64,000 nucleotides of DNA from Fervidobacterium changbaicum (GTDB taxonomy: Bacteria > Thermotogota > Thermotogae > Thermotogales > Fervidobacteriaceae), in contig NZ_CP026721.1 of the NCBI RefSeq assembly GCF_004117075.1, forward strand, positions 682,001 to 746,000. The letters run 5' to 3'. A program made the translations under genes and the position numbers. Positions 6,455 to 14,962 of the stretch are shown here, in pieces (position 1 is the stretch's first letter; the number at the start of each line of letters is the position of its first letter). The notes under the pieces were generated by a model. The model was given only the letters and a program-made list of their open reading frames with translations. It was not told the origin of the DNA and searched no databases.

Positions 6455-8762
6455 GAACCACATTGATGACTTTCTGGAAATTTTGACGTACGAAAAGAGA
6501 TTCTGGAAGGATTTTTGGGACAGACTTCCGTTTAAACCAATAACCGAAAATTACGCAAAGCGTTTTGAAAACTTCTACGACAAACTTTCCAAGATATCAC
6601 GGAACGAGTTGACCGAATTTTCGCACGTTTATGAAGAACAGAAAGAAAAGCTCAAGGAAGAACTATCCATAAGGATTCGAAAGAATGCTCGGAATTTGGA
6701 ATTATCGCGTGAAGATTTTGTTGTCTATCTCATTGCTGGAATTGGAGAAAAGGATTGGGTAGTCGTTGACGGCAAACACGAAAAAGTTATAGTTTTCGAT
6801 GTATTCTCACTTTGGAAGAAGGGAAAGTTTTCGCAGCTTTCTGATGCTGTGTATCAAGCAGTTGTTCATTTTAGACACGGGGATATGGAAGGAGATTATT
6901 ACGATAAATCCGAGATTTTCTCAAAACTGAAAGAAGAAATCACAAAGCTTGATAACGAAAACCTTCTGCAAAATATTTGCAAGTTACTGGATAAGAATGT
7001 TCCGTACTACAACTGGACGGGGTTTTATTTGATGGATGAGAAAGAGGATGGCATCCTTGTTCTGGGACCGTACGTTGGTGAACCTACAGAGCACGTGCGA
7101 ATACCCGTTGGAAGAGGAATTTGCGGACAGGCTGCTGCGACGAAATTAACCTTTGTTGTTCAAGACGTGAGCTCAGAGACCAATTACCTTTCCTGTAGCC
7201 CTCATGTAAAAAGCGAAATCGTGGTTCCAATACTAAGAAACGATGGAAGCGTTTTCGGGGAAATCGACATAGATAGCCACTTCAAGGCACCGTTTGATGA
7301 GAGGGATACGGAGTTCTTGGAATGGATAGCTAAACAGCTGCTCGTGAGGGTAGTGCATTGGAAAGATTTTGAAAGAAAAATCAAAATTGCGTACCTAGAT
7401 AGTTATCTCTCGTTTATACTCAATGAAATAGTTAAATACAATATACCTTTCGACGTAAGCCTTTACGTTCACCATGATCCCGAAAAAGTTCCAGAGAATC
7501 TCTACAAAATTTGGAGAATAGCTAGAAAGCTACGCAACGCCAAAGTTCATAAAATAGTGGTAGTTGATAATGTTGATGAACAAAAAGCAGAAATGAGAGC
7601 AAACCTTGGAGGTTTCTTGTTAAGTTACCAAGATTTGCAACGGCCCGTTCCAGAAATCATACGGAAGATGATCGTTGAAGGAGTTGAAGAGATCTCAAGA
7701 GTGCTCTTTTTCATACACCATAACGCAACGAGATTAGCTCAAAGCTTTGTGAACACAAGGATAATCACAGAGTACGTTTTAAAACCTGAGAGCAATGTTA
7801 ACACGATTCTTTACGCATTCCTAACCGGCATAACCGCAGGTTACTCAGGTTCTTTTAATAGAGCGATGTTCTTCTACTACACCGATGGTCAATTCGTCTT
7901 TCAAAAAGCCCTTGGTCCTCGAAGCGAAGAGGAGGCACGCAAGATTTGGGAAGCGATTGAGGATATAGAACTGAATATGTCAGACTTTTTGGAGACGGTT
8001 TCAAAAGATTTCAGGTCGGCATTGGAATCGGTCTACGAAGGAAAAATCATAAGGCAGGATGAAATAACACAATACCTTGATGGTGAACCTCACATAGTTG
8101 CAAAAGGCGATTTACCAAAAATCGCTGAGGAGTTCGATATTGTAAATGAGTTCGCAGTTATGGCCCTCAAAAGTGGCAACAAGTTCGTCGGGTTGCTTTT
8201 AGCTGACAATAATTTCGACCGAAAGCCTATTTCCGACTACCAACTCGCAGTGCTCAAAGACCTTGGTAATCAGATGGTGCTGGTTCTTGAAAACAAAAGG
8301 TTCCTTGAAGCCATAAAAGAAAAGGCAGAAATAGATGCTTTAACAGGTCTGAGGACCCGCAGGTCGTTGGAGGAGTTCATTGCAAGTTCTCCCGTAGGAC
8401 AGTTTTCAGTCGCATTTTTGGACTTGAATGAATTTAAGCTCATTAACGATATGTACGGGCACGAAAGAGGGGACGAGGTACTTAAAAAGTTAGGAAAGTG
8501 CATAAATTTGAATATAAGAAAAGAAGATTTGGCGTTCAGATACGGTGGGGACGAAATCGTACTGATTATCAAGTCTGTTGAAAAAGAGGTTGTCCGAAAG
8601 GTTATTGAGAGAATTTCCGAGTGTTTCGCTAGAGCAACCGAATTGTCTTTCTCAACAGGTGTGGCACTTTATCCTGAAGAAGGGGATATTTACAAGGTTT
8701 TGAAACTCGCAGATGAAAGAAGTTACAAATCCAAAATCACAGGAAAAATAGAGTTTGAGTAA
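6438..8762 (+). CDS. Diguanylate cyclase with fRMsr-like GAF domain
   Basis: A 774-residue protein without membrane segments. The start is taken as ATG 6438, five bases after GAGGTGA; a GTG at 6429 lies inside that site. Residues of about 165-310 form a GAF domain very like free methionine-R-sulfoxide reductase (NWTGFYL, LGPYVGEP, VGRGICG, LSCSPHVKSEIVVP, DIDSH). A second GAF-like region (about 440-620) precedes the C-terminal GGDEF domain. The signature there is GGDEI, and the inhibitory I-site RKED lies five residues before it, so c-di-GMP synthesis with product inhibition is expected. No EAL domain is present. It is probably a redox or ligand sensor controlling c-di-GMP. Confidence 0.85.
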   Translation: MRSLIENHIDDFLEILTYEKRFWKDFWDRLPFKPITENYAKRFENFYDKLSKISRNELTEFSHVYEEQKEKLKEELSIRIRKNARNLELSREDFVVYLIAGIGEKDWVVVDGKHEKVIVFDVFSLWKKGKFSQLSDAVYQAVVHFRHGDMEGDYYDKSEIFSKLKEEITKLDNENLLQNICKLLDKNVPYYNWTGFYLMDEKEDGILVLGPYVGEPTEHVRIPVGRGICGQAAATKLTFVVQDVSSETNYLSCSPHVKSEIVVPILRNDGSVFGEIDIDSHFKAPFDERDTEFLEWIAKQLLVRVVHWKDFERKIKIAYLDSYLSFILNEIVKYNIPFDVSLYVHHDPEKVPENLYKIWRIARKLRNAKVHKIVVVDNVDEQKAEMRANLGGFLLSYQDLQRPVPEIIRKMIVEGVEEISRVLFFIHHNATRLAQSFVNTRIITEYVLKPESNVNTILYAFLTGITAGYSGSFNRAMFFYYTDGQFVFQKALGPRSEEEARKIWEAIEDIELNMSDFLETVSKDFRSALESVYEGKIIRQDEITQYLDGEPHIVAKGDLPKIAEEFDIVNEFAVMALKSGNKFVGLLLADNNFDRKPISDYQLAVLKDLGNQMVLVLENKRFLEAIKEKAEIDALTGLRTRRSLEEFIASSPVGQFSVAFLDLNEFKLINDMYGHERGDEVLKKLGKCINLNIRKEDLAFRYGGDEIVLIIKSVEKEVVRKVIERISECFARATELSFSTGVALYPEEGDIYKVLKLADERSYKSKITGKIEFE

Positions 8763-8796
8763 TCGGAGTTTAAACATTTCTCAGGGAGTGAACGAT

Positions 8797-10590
8797 GTGA
8801 AGACAAAAGATATGTCGGAAGAGAAGGAAAGAAAGAAAAAATCAAGTGTGTTCTTAAGGCTACTAAAATATGCCCTCCCCTATTGGCATCTTTTGGCACT
8901 GGCAATAGTTGTGGTGCTTGTTCTCACGTACCTATCACTTCTGCCTCCACAAATTGTAAGGAAGGCTATAAACACTTACATACTATCAGATACGCTACAA
9001 ACAGCTGAAAAAATAACGGGAATATCTAAGCAGGCGCTCCTGTTCTTGATGGTTTCTGGGGGAATATTCCTCTTTGAGTACCTTTCCATACTCGTAACTA
9101 CGTACATTGGCGGCCGTGTAGTTTACGATGTTAGAAGGCAGCTTTACGACCATGTTCTGAAACTCCCGATGTCCTTTTTCGATAGACATCCCAGCGGGCA
9201 GATAACAACAAGAATAACAAGCGATACACAAAATGTGCAAGAATTCTTTACTTCGGTGATAACAAGCATCGTTAACGACGTTTTTTTGCTCGTCGGTGTA
9301 ATTATCATGATGTGGAGCATCAGTTCACGGCTCTTTCTTGACATTATCTACGTCTTCCCCATTATCATCGTTGCAATGGCAGTTTTCAGATACTTCGATA
9401 TTCGAGCATACCGTGCAGTAAGAACAAACATCGCTCGAATTAATGCGTACATCGCTGAGAATTTAGCCGGAATGCCTGTAACAAAATTGTTCAACGCGGA
9501 AGGATACAAAAGAAAAGAGTTTGACCAAATAAACAGAGAACTCTACAAAGCCCGTATGAACCAATTGTATGTGTTTGGTATATTCAGACCGCTGATTAAC
9601 TTTTTGTACTATCTCACTCTCTCCCTCATCATCTGGTTTGGCTCAAAGTACATCTTAGGTAAGATTCTTAATTTTGGAGACCTCTACGCTTTCGTGTCTT
9701 ATATCGACACATTCATGAGACCTATCGAAGACTTGTCTGAAAAGTACGATATCATACAAAACACTATCGCAAGTGGTGAAAAGATCTTCGCACTACTGGA
9801 CGAACCCCAAGAGGAACAAGGTAGTTCGGATGGGAAAAAGACCATAGAAAAAGGAACGATAGAATTTCAAAATGTGTGGTTCAGTTACGACAACAAACGC
9901 TGGATTTTGCAAGATGTGAACCTTTCTTTTATCCCTGGAGAGCTTGTTGCAATCGTTGGGGAAACAGGAGCAGGTAAAACTACAATAATGAACCTCATAA
10001 ATGGAATGTATAGACCTCAAAAAGGAAGGATTTTAATCGACGACTTGCCGCTGGAAGAATACGATATTCACGCTCTGAGAAAGCAGGTCTCCGCTGTTCC
10101 TCAGGATGTTGTGCTGTTCAGTGGAACGCTCTTAGATAACATCCGCCTCTTCCACGATGAAATATCCGAGAAAGAAGTGTACAAGGCTCTTGAGAAGGTT
10201 GAAGCGCTGGAGATTATACAGAGGTTGCCAAAGGGCATATACACTGAAATCGTTGAGAGGGGAAAAGGTATCTCCGCTGGTGAAAGGCAGTTGATAGCAC
10301 TTGCCAGGTCTGTGCTTTTTGGTGCTAAGATTTTCATACTCGACGAAGCGACAAGTAATATCGATGTGGAAACAGAGCACAGAATTCAGAAAGCAGTAAG
10401 GGAACTGTCCAAAGATAACACTGTAATAATGATTGCGCACCGACTTTCTACAGTAGTCAACGCAGACAGAATTGTTGTCGTTGCCGACGGGAGGATTGCA
10501 GAGGAAGGAAGACATTTCGAGCTTTTGAAAAAGAAAGGTGCTTACTACAAGCTTTATGAAATCCAATTCGCTAAAGAGGAGACAGCGTAA
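8797..10590 (+). CDS. ABC exporter, fused membrane and ATPase domains
   Basis: A 597-residue half-transporter. The GTG at 8797 is chosen because AGGGAGTGA lies eight bases before it; a TTG overlapping the previous gene is possible. The N-terminal part has about six membrane helices (residues 20-310), with the intracellular loop motif DRHPSGQITTRITSD. The ATPase domain has GETGAGKTT (Walker A), a degenerate signature ISAGERQ in place of LSGGQ, FILDEATSNID (Walker B) and AHRLS (H-loop). Such proteins work as dimers exporting lipids, peptides or drugs. The only ABC subunit in this operon, so a homodimer or a partner elsewhere is needed. Substrate unknown. Confidence 0.9.
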   Translation: MKTKDMSEEKERKKKSSVFLRLLKYALPYWHLLALAIVVVLVLTYLSLLPPQIVRKAINTYILSDTLQTAEKITGISKQALLFLMVSGGIFLFEYLSILVTTYIGGRVVYDVRRQLYDHVLKLPMSFFDRHPSGQITTRITSDTQNVQEFFTSVITSIVNDVFLLVGVIIMMWSISSRLFLDIIYVFPIIIVAMAVFRYFDIRAYRAVRTNIARINAYIAENLAGMPVTKLFNAEGYKRKEFDQINRELYKARMNQLYVFGIFRPLINFLYYLTLSLIIWFGSKYILGKILNFGDLYAFVSYIDTFMRPIEDLSEKYDIIQNTIASGEKIFALLDEPQEEQGSSDGKKTIEKGTIEFQNVWFSYDNKRWILQDVNLSFIPGELVAIVGETGAGKTTIMNLINGMYRPQKGRILIDDLPLEEYDIHALRKQVSAVPQDVVLFSGTLLDNIRLFHDEISEKEVYKALEKVEALEIIQRLPKGIYTEIVERGKGISAGERQLIALARSVLFGAKIFILDEATSNIDVETEHRIQKAVRELSKDNTVIMIAHRLSTVVNADRIVVVADGRIAEEGRHFELLKKKGAYYKLYEIQFAKEETA

Positions 10591-10592
10591 AG

Positions 10593-11489
10593 ATGCTCCT
10601 GAGGGCTTCTTACTGGACATGGAAATTGCTTAACGGGGAGTCAATCCCTGATGAAATGCCAACTGCCTATCTTATGCTTGATGGAAAATGCATGTACAAC
10701 TGTGCTTACTGTACACATGCAAAAGATTCCGAAAGTGACAACTCTTATTTATCAAGAATAGTGTGGAAAATAGTAAACGTGGATAGTTTGAATTCAGTTA
10801 GTTCCAAGTTCAAGCGAGTTTGTATCCAAACGGTCAATTACAAAGGATATCTTGATGATATAATTGAAGTGATTAAACATCTCAGGTCTTCAAATGAAAA
10901 CAACGATTTACTCATATCCGTGTCTACACGAGTTAAGAACGAAGAAGAAATCGATACACTCATGAACTCAGGAGTAGACGATTTAGGGATGGCCATCGAC
11001 GTTGCTTCTAAAGGGTTTCATATGCTATATCGCTCATGGCCTCTCGAATATACGTTATCTTTGATTCGATACGGTGCAAGTAGGTATCCAGGAAGAATAA
11101 CTACACACATTATCGTCGGGCTTGGCGAAACGGACAGAGAGCTTTATGAAATATTTAAACTGATGAAATCTTACAACGTCAAAATTGCGCTCTTTGCTTT
11201 TACACCTGTCAGAGGCACGAAATTGGCTCATCTGTCGCCACCATCTATTGAAAGATACAGAAATATACAGCTCCTTAGATTCCTTATCTTCGAGGCAAAT
11301 CAAAAACCAGATGTCGATTTCGATGAATTTGGAAATTTGAAGTCTGTAAGATTTGACAGCTCTATCGATGTATCCAAGGCATTTCTAACATCCGGATGCA
11401 CGCACTGTACAAGACCATATTACAACGACAGCCCGAGAAGCAAGGTACTGTACAATTATCACGTTTTCAAAAACTCGGAAAGTAGATAG
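10593..11489 (+). CDS. Radical SAM protein, biotin synthase-like
   Basis: A 298-residue protein with the radical SAM cluster motif CMYNCAYC near residue 29. A barrel follows, with glycine-rich GLGETDRE typical of biotin-synthase-like members. A C-terminal CTHCTRPYYND motif could hold a second cluster. It begins two bases after the transporter stop, so it is translationally linked to it. The reaction is unknown. Thermotogales carry stand-alone genes of this type, and BioB itself is excluded by length and by missing motifs. Confidence 0.75.
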   Translation: MLLRASYWTWKLLNGESIPDEMPTAYLMLDGKCMYNCAYCTHAKDSESDNSYLSRIVWKIVNVDSLNSVSSKFKRVCIQTVNYKGYLDDIIEVIKHLRSSNENNDLLISVSTRVKNEEEIDTLMNSGVDDLGMAIDVASKGFHMLYRSWPLEYTLSLIRYGASRYPGRITTHIIVGLGETDRELYEIFKLMKSYNVKIALFAFTPVRGTKLAHLSPPSIERYRNIQLLRFLIFEANQKPDVDFDEFGNLKSVRFDSSIDVSKAFLTSGCTHCTRPYYNDSPRSKVLYNYHVFKNSESR

Positions 11490-11553
11490 TCCTCCTACTT
11501 ATTATTGACAGTTTCTTTTATAAAATTTAGCCTAATTAGGCGAGGCGATTTTT

Positions 11554-12333
11554 TTGAACATGAACCAGATATATGACCTGCTTCAAAGGTATGCCCTGAG
11601 TTACGGACTCATCCTTTCACGGTTAACCGGGATGATGGTAGTAGCTCCATTTTTTGCGGGCTTTTCTTTACCACTGGAAGTCATGATAATCCTACTTTTG
11701 GCACTCGGCTATGTCACTCTTCCTAACGTTGCAATTCCCGTTTTACTGCCATTACCAGTGGTAACAATCGTGGCTTCTGTGTTGTATAATTTCTTCATAG
11801 GCTTTATTATCGGTTTAATAGCTTACACTATCGTCAGCTCTGTTTACGTTGGTAGCGAGATTTTCGGTATTCAGTCGGGATTTAACGTTAGCGGTTCACT
11901 AGACCCAACGATGGAAGAGTCACCCTTAACAAGTGAATTCATCTACCTAATATCGGTCTACATATTTGTTTCATTAAAAGGACATTTGATACTATATAAA
12001 GCCGTTGTTGAATCATTTCAAAAATATCCCCTTTTGCTTTCGGAAGTCCCGTTCAAAGAAGTCAGCAGCCTGTATGTAAAGATTTTCGTTGATGCCTTTT
12101 TATTTTCTTTACAGATAGCATTACCAATAATAGGTCTGATGTTCCTGATAAACGTACTCTTTGGGATTCTGTCTCGGCTTGTGCCACAAATGAACGTTTT
12201 TATGGTTGCCATGCCAGCTTCAACGTTGATACTCTTTGTACTGTTTGTGGGGATGATACCGGTATGGATAGAACTGATATCGAGGATGGTTTACAAGTTG
12301 GAGCCTTACCTCAACCAACTCTTAGCAAGATAG
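11554..12333 (+). CDS. fliR: Flagellar export protein FliR
   Basis: A 259-residue, highly hydrophobic protein with about six membrane segments and the typical opening LSRLTGMMVVAPFF. The conserved GSEIFGIQSGFNVSGSLDP loop is also present. FliR is a core subunit of the flagellar type III export gate, with FliP, FliQ, FlhA and FlhB. A TTG at 11554 fits the ribosome site GAGGCGA (11542-11548) better than the ATG at 11560. The end overlaps flhB by 70 bases. Confidence 0.93.
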   Translation: MNMNQIYDLLQRYALSYGLILSRLTGMMVVAPFFAGFSLPLEVMIILLLALGYVTLPNVAIPVLLPLPVVTIVASVLYNFFIGFIIGLIAYTIVSSVYVGSEIFGIQSGFNVSGSLDPTMEESPLTSEFIYLISVYIFVSLKGHLILYKAVVESFQKYPLLLSEVPFKEVSSLYVKIFVDAFLFSLQIALPIIGLMFLINVLFGILSRLVPQMNVFMVAMPASTLILFVLFVGMIPVWIELISRMVYKLEPYLNQLLAR

Positions 12334-13421
12334 CCACAATAAATCTGCAGCTGTTTGCAGATCCCGATAAAACAGAAAAGGCGACCCCACGAAAGAGGCA
12401 AAAAGCACGCGAGGAAGGTCAAGTACCGGCTTCTCGTGAGTTTATCTCCGGACTTGGATTTTTGTTCGTAGCTGCCTTATTTCTATTTACTGGGAAGACG
12501 CTTTTGAATGCGTTAATAGATGGTACTACAGCTACTTTTGAGATTTCGGACACCGATATAAGAACGTTTGAAGATTTTCTGATTTATGGTTTTAAACCTT
12601 TTACATCCGCTTTTATGTCAGTTTCCATTCTGGTCCTCAGTGCAGCGTTTTTCTCGCTCATCATCGGGCTACTGCAAACCCGCTTTCTCTTCACACTTAA
12701 GCCTCTAAAATTCGACCTCAACCGACTTAATCCAATAACAGGACTTAAAAGAATGTTTTCACTGAGGTCTCTCTTTGAATTGGCGAAAGCTATTGTCAAA
12801 CTCTTGATAGTTGGTTTTGTCGGATACAGTGTACTGAAGGGCAATTTCCAGAAAATAATGGTCACTGCTGACTCGAGCTTAATTGACGGTGCATTACTTG
12901 TCTGGAGTACTTTCACCGAACTCATAATCAAGTGTTCAATAGCTTTATTGGTTGTTTCCATAGCTGACTACTATTTTTCGCGCTACGAATACGAGCAGAG
13001 TATAAAAATGACTAAGCAAGAAGTAAAAGAAGAATTCAAAGAAATAGAAGGGAACCCTGAAGTAAAAAGACGTCAAAGGCAGATAATGATGCAATATGCG
13101 ATGCACAGAATGATGCAGGAAGTACCGGAAGCAAGTGTGGTTATAACCAACCCAACACACTTTGCTTGTGCGTTGCGGTATGACCCGGAAAAAGACTTCG
13201 CACCCGTTTTGGTTGCAAAGGGGGTTGACAGAGTCGCACTGAGAATAATTGAAATAGCAAGGGAAAACGATGTTCCAATAGTTAGAAATCCGAAACTCGC
13301 GAGGGAGATATACTACACAACCGAACTTGGTGATGCCATACCGGAAAAACTTTACAAAGCGGTAGCAGAAATTCTCGCGTACGTCTTTACACTGAGAGAA
13401 AAAAGAGAGTCACTTAAATAA
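12264..13421 (+). CDS. flhB: Flagellar export switch protein FlhB
   Basis: A 385-residue protein beginning at ATG 12264 with GGGGATGA upstream. The family core begins at DPDKTEKATPRKRQKAREEGQVPAS (residues about 33-57 in parts), so about 30 extra N-terminal residues are encoded inside fliR. Four membrane segments follow, then the cytoplasmic domain with the autocleavage motif NPTH (TNPTHFACAL). Cleavage there switches the exporter from rod/hook to filament substrates. No start closer to the conserved core uses a normal codon. Confidence 0.93.
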   Translation: MDRTDIEDGLQVGALPQPTLSKIATINLQLFADPDKTEKATPRKRQKAREEGQVPASREFISGLGFLFVAALFLFTGKTLLNALIDGTTATFEISDTDIRTFEDFLIYGFKPFTSAFMSVSILVLSAAFFSLIIGLLQTRFLFTLKPLKFDLNRLNPITGLKRMFSLRSLFELAKAIVKLLIVGFVGYSVLKGNFQKIMVTADSSLIDGALLVWSTFTELIIKCSIALLVVSIADYYFSRYEYEQSIKMTKQEVKEEFKEIEGNPEVKRRQRQIMMQYAMHRMMQEVPEASVVITNPTHFACALRYDPEKDFAPVLVAKGVDRVALRIIEIARENDVPIVRNPKLAREIYYTTELGDAIPEKLYKAVAEILAYVFTLREKRESLK

Positions 13422-13458
13422 ATACGCTTTTAAGATTGCTCGTTCTTACTGGTATCGT

Positions 13459-14271
13459 TTGCTCATAATAAATCAAGGGGGGAATCTTCTGAAGGTCTAT
13501 TATGACCCTAACTTCACGTTCCAAGAACTTCTTGATTATTATGCACCACTAATTGTGGATATAAACGACGAAAAGTTCATTGACCTGCACTCACTTAACA
13601 TAGTGAATCTTCTGGGATTGCAACCTGTGAGACGATATCATGAAGAGCTCAATGGGTGGCTATTTAACGTGAACGAATACGAGACGAATGAACTCCTACC
13701 TCTTGAAAATCTGATTACGTTCAACGCAGAAAACTTTGAGAAATTTAAAATTTCCAATGCATTGTCGCTGGAACACTTAAAGTACAACGAAATCTACAAT
13801 AACAGCTTTCTTAAAGTAGAAAACACACTTAACAACCTTGAATGTGTAATATCTCTAAACAGTAACTTTCTAACAAAGAACTTGGAGATTTTTGCAGACA
13901 AAGAATTCGAATTTCTTCTTGAGATCTACGTTGCCCTTTCCATTAAGCGCCTGGTGAGTAAACACTCTCTTAATTCGTCTTTCAATCATCCTTGCATTTT
14001 CCGGATAGAACTTTTCAACAGTTCATATGTGCAAGTGTACAAACTTTTAGAAGAGTTTAGGAACTTCAATTTAAAATTCTCCGAGCAGATATCAAAATTG
14101 TATGACGAATTCAAGAGGCAACCAAAATCACCTGAGCTCGAACGTCTCCTACAAAACACTCTACTTGACGACTTCACAAGAACAATCTACAACTACGGAA
14201 GCATAACCTTATTTATAGAAGATTTGCAAAAACTGGTTGAGTTGATTTCATTATTCAACAAGAGTACGTGA
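13459..14271 (+). CDS. Unknown protein downstream of flhB
   Basis: About 270 residues, Asn- and Leu-rich, without signal peptide or membrane segments and without a motif I recognise. A TTG at 13459 gives the longest reading. However, the strong AAGGGGGG site lies inside it (13476-13482), so translation may instead begin at a CTG at 13489. Position 37 bases after flhB suggests co-transcription with the flagellar genes. The usual flhA/flhF does not follow, and the next gene is on the other strand. Confidence 0.6.
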   Translation: MLIINQGGNLLKVYYDPNFTFQELLDYYAPLIVDINDEKFIDLHSLNIVNLLGLQPVRRYHEELNGWLFNVNEYETNELLPLENLITFNAENFEKFKISNALSLEHLKYNEIYNNSFLKVENTLNNLECVISLNSNFLTKNLEIFADKEFEFLLEIYVALSIKRLVSKHSLNSSFNHPCIFRIELFNSSYVQVYKLLEEFRNFNLKFSEQISKLYDEFKRQPKSPELERLLQNTLLDDFTRTIYNYGSITLFIEDLQKLVELISLFNKST

Positions 14272-14276
14272 CTAAA

Positions 14277-14909
14277 TCAAAGAACACTAAGTGCTATCAA
14301 CAACTGGCCAGCGAAATATGTCGATAGAACGAGCAAATCTCTGCTTGGCACTTTCCGGACATATTTATCAAACGCGAGTATGGCATCGGACAGAAAGAAA
14401 AGAACTGCACCCGAAAAGGTTAGGACATTCACCGAAGAAGAGAACGCAACCATTGTGCAGATAGCTAAAACGTACAAAAATACTGCAAACTTATCCTTGC
14501 CTAAGAACTTCTTAATAAAAAGAAAATAAACAACACCAGTTGCCAAAACCAAAATCAGCAAACTTAAAGACAGCAATCCTCCCATCATATAAAACCCAAA
14601 CACATAGAACATGTGCCCCAATAAAAATGCCACCATACCGTATATGAAAAACCTCTCAAATTCCAAAAAGAAATCCCCTAAAACCCCCGCTAAAAGACCA
14701 AAAGAAACTAAGACTCCGGCTTTGCCATTGGAATATGAAAACACAGCATCACTGAAAACAGCCAAAAACAACATGAGAGTTGTTAGAACTTTGAAGACCA
14801 CAGAAGCTTTCCAAAAAATTCCCAATTGTTTTAGAGTTATGGTTACCAACGCACATGCAATTGATACGATAACGAAAAACAACAGCACGTTTCTCACCAC
14901 CCTTTTCAT
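14277..14909 (-). CDS. YhhN-family membrane protein (lysoplasmalogenase-like)
   Basis: A 210-residue protein of about eight membrane segments. Conserved YhhN patterns are GDFFLEFERFFIYGMVAFLLGH in parts (GDFFLEF, GMVAFLLGHMFY) and FFLSDAILAFDKY. Mammalian relatives (TMEM86) hydrolyse the vinyl ether of lysoplasmalogens; bacterial YhhN is less well understood. Ether lipids are known in Thermotogales, so a role in lipid turnover is plausible but inferred. Confidence 0.8.
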   Translation of the reverse strand: MKRVVRNVLLFFVIVSIACALVTITLKQLGIFWKASVVFKVLTTLMLFLAVFSDAVFSYSNGKAGVLVSFGLLAGVLGDFFLEFERFFIYGMVAFLLGHMFYVFGFYMMGGLLSLSLLILVLATGVVYFLFIKKFLGKDKFAVFLYVLAICTMVAFSSSVNVLTFSGAVLFFLSDAILAFDKYVRKVPSRDLLVLSTYFAGQLLIALSVL

Positions 14910-14922
14910 TTTATCAAAAACA

Positions 14923-14949
14923 AACCAGGGGCGTTTAGCCCCCGGTTTT
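14923..14949 (-). terminator. Terminator of the 5'-nucleotidase gene
   Basis: On the minus strand, stem CCGGGGGC / GCCCCTGG with one G-T pair and a TAAAC loop, followed by TTTGTTTTT. It lies between the 5'-nucleotidase stop and the YhhN start. Confidence 0.75.
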
Positions 14950-14962
14950 TGGTACTGCTATG

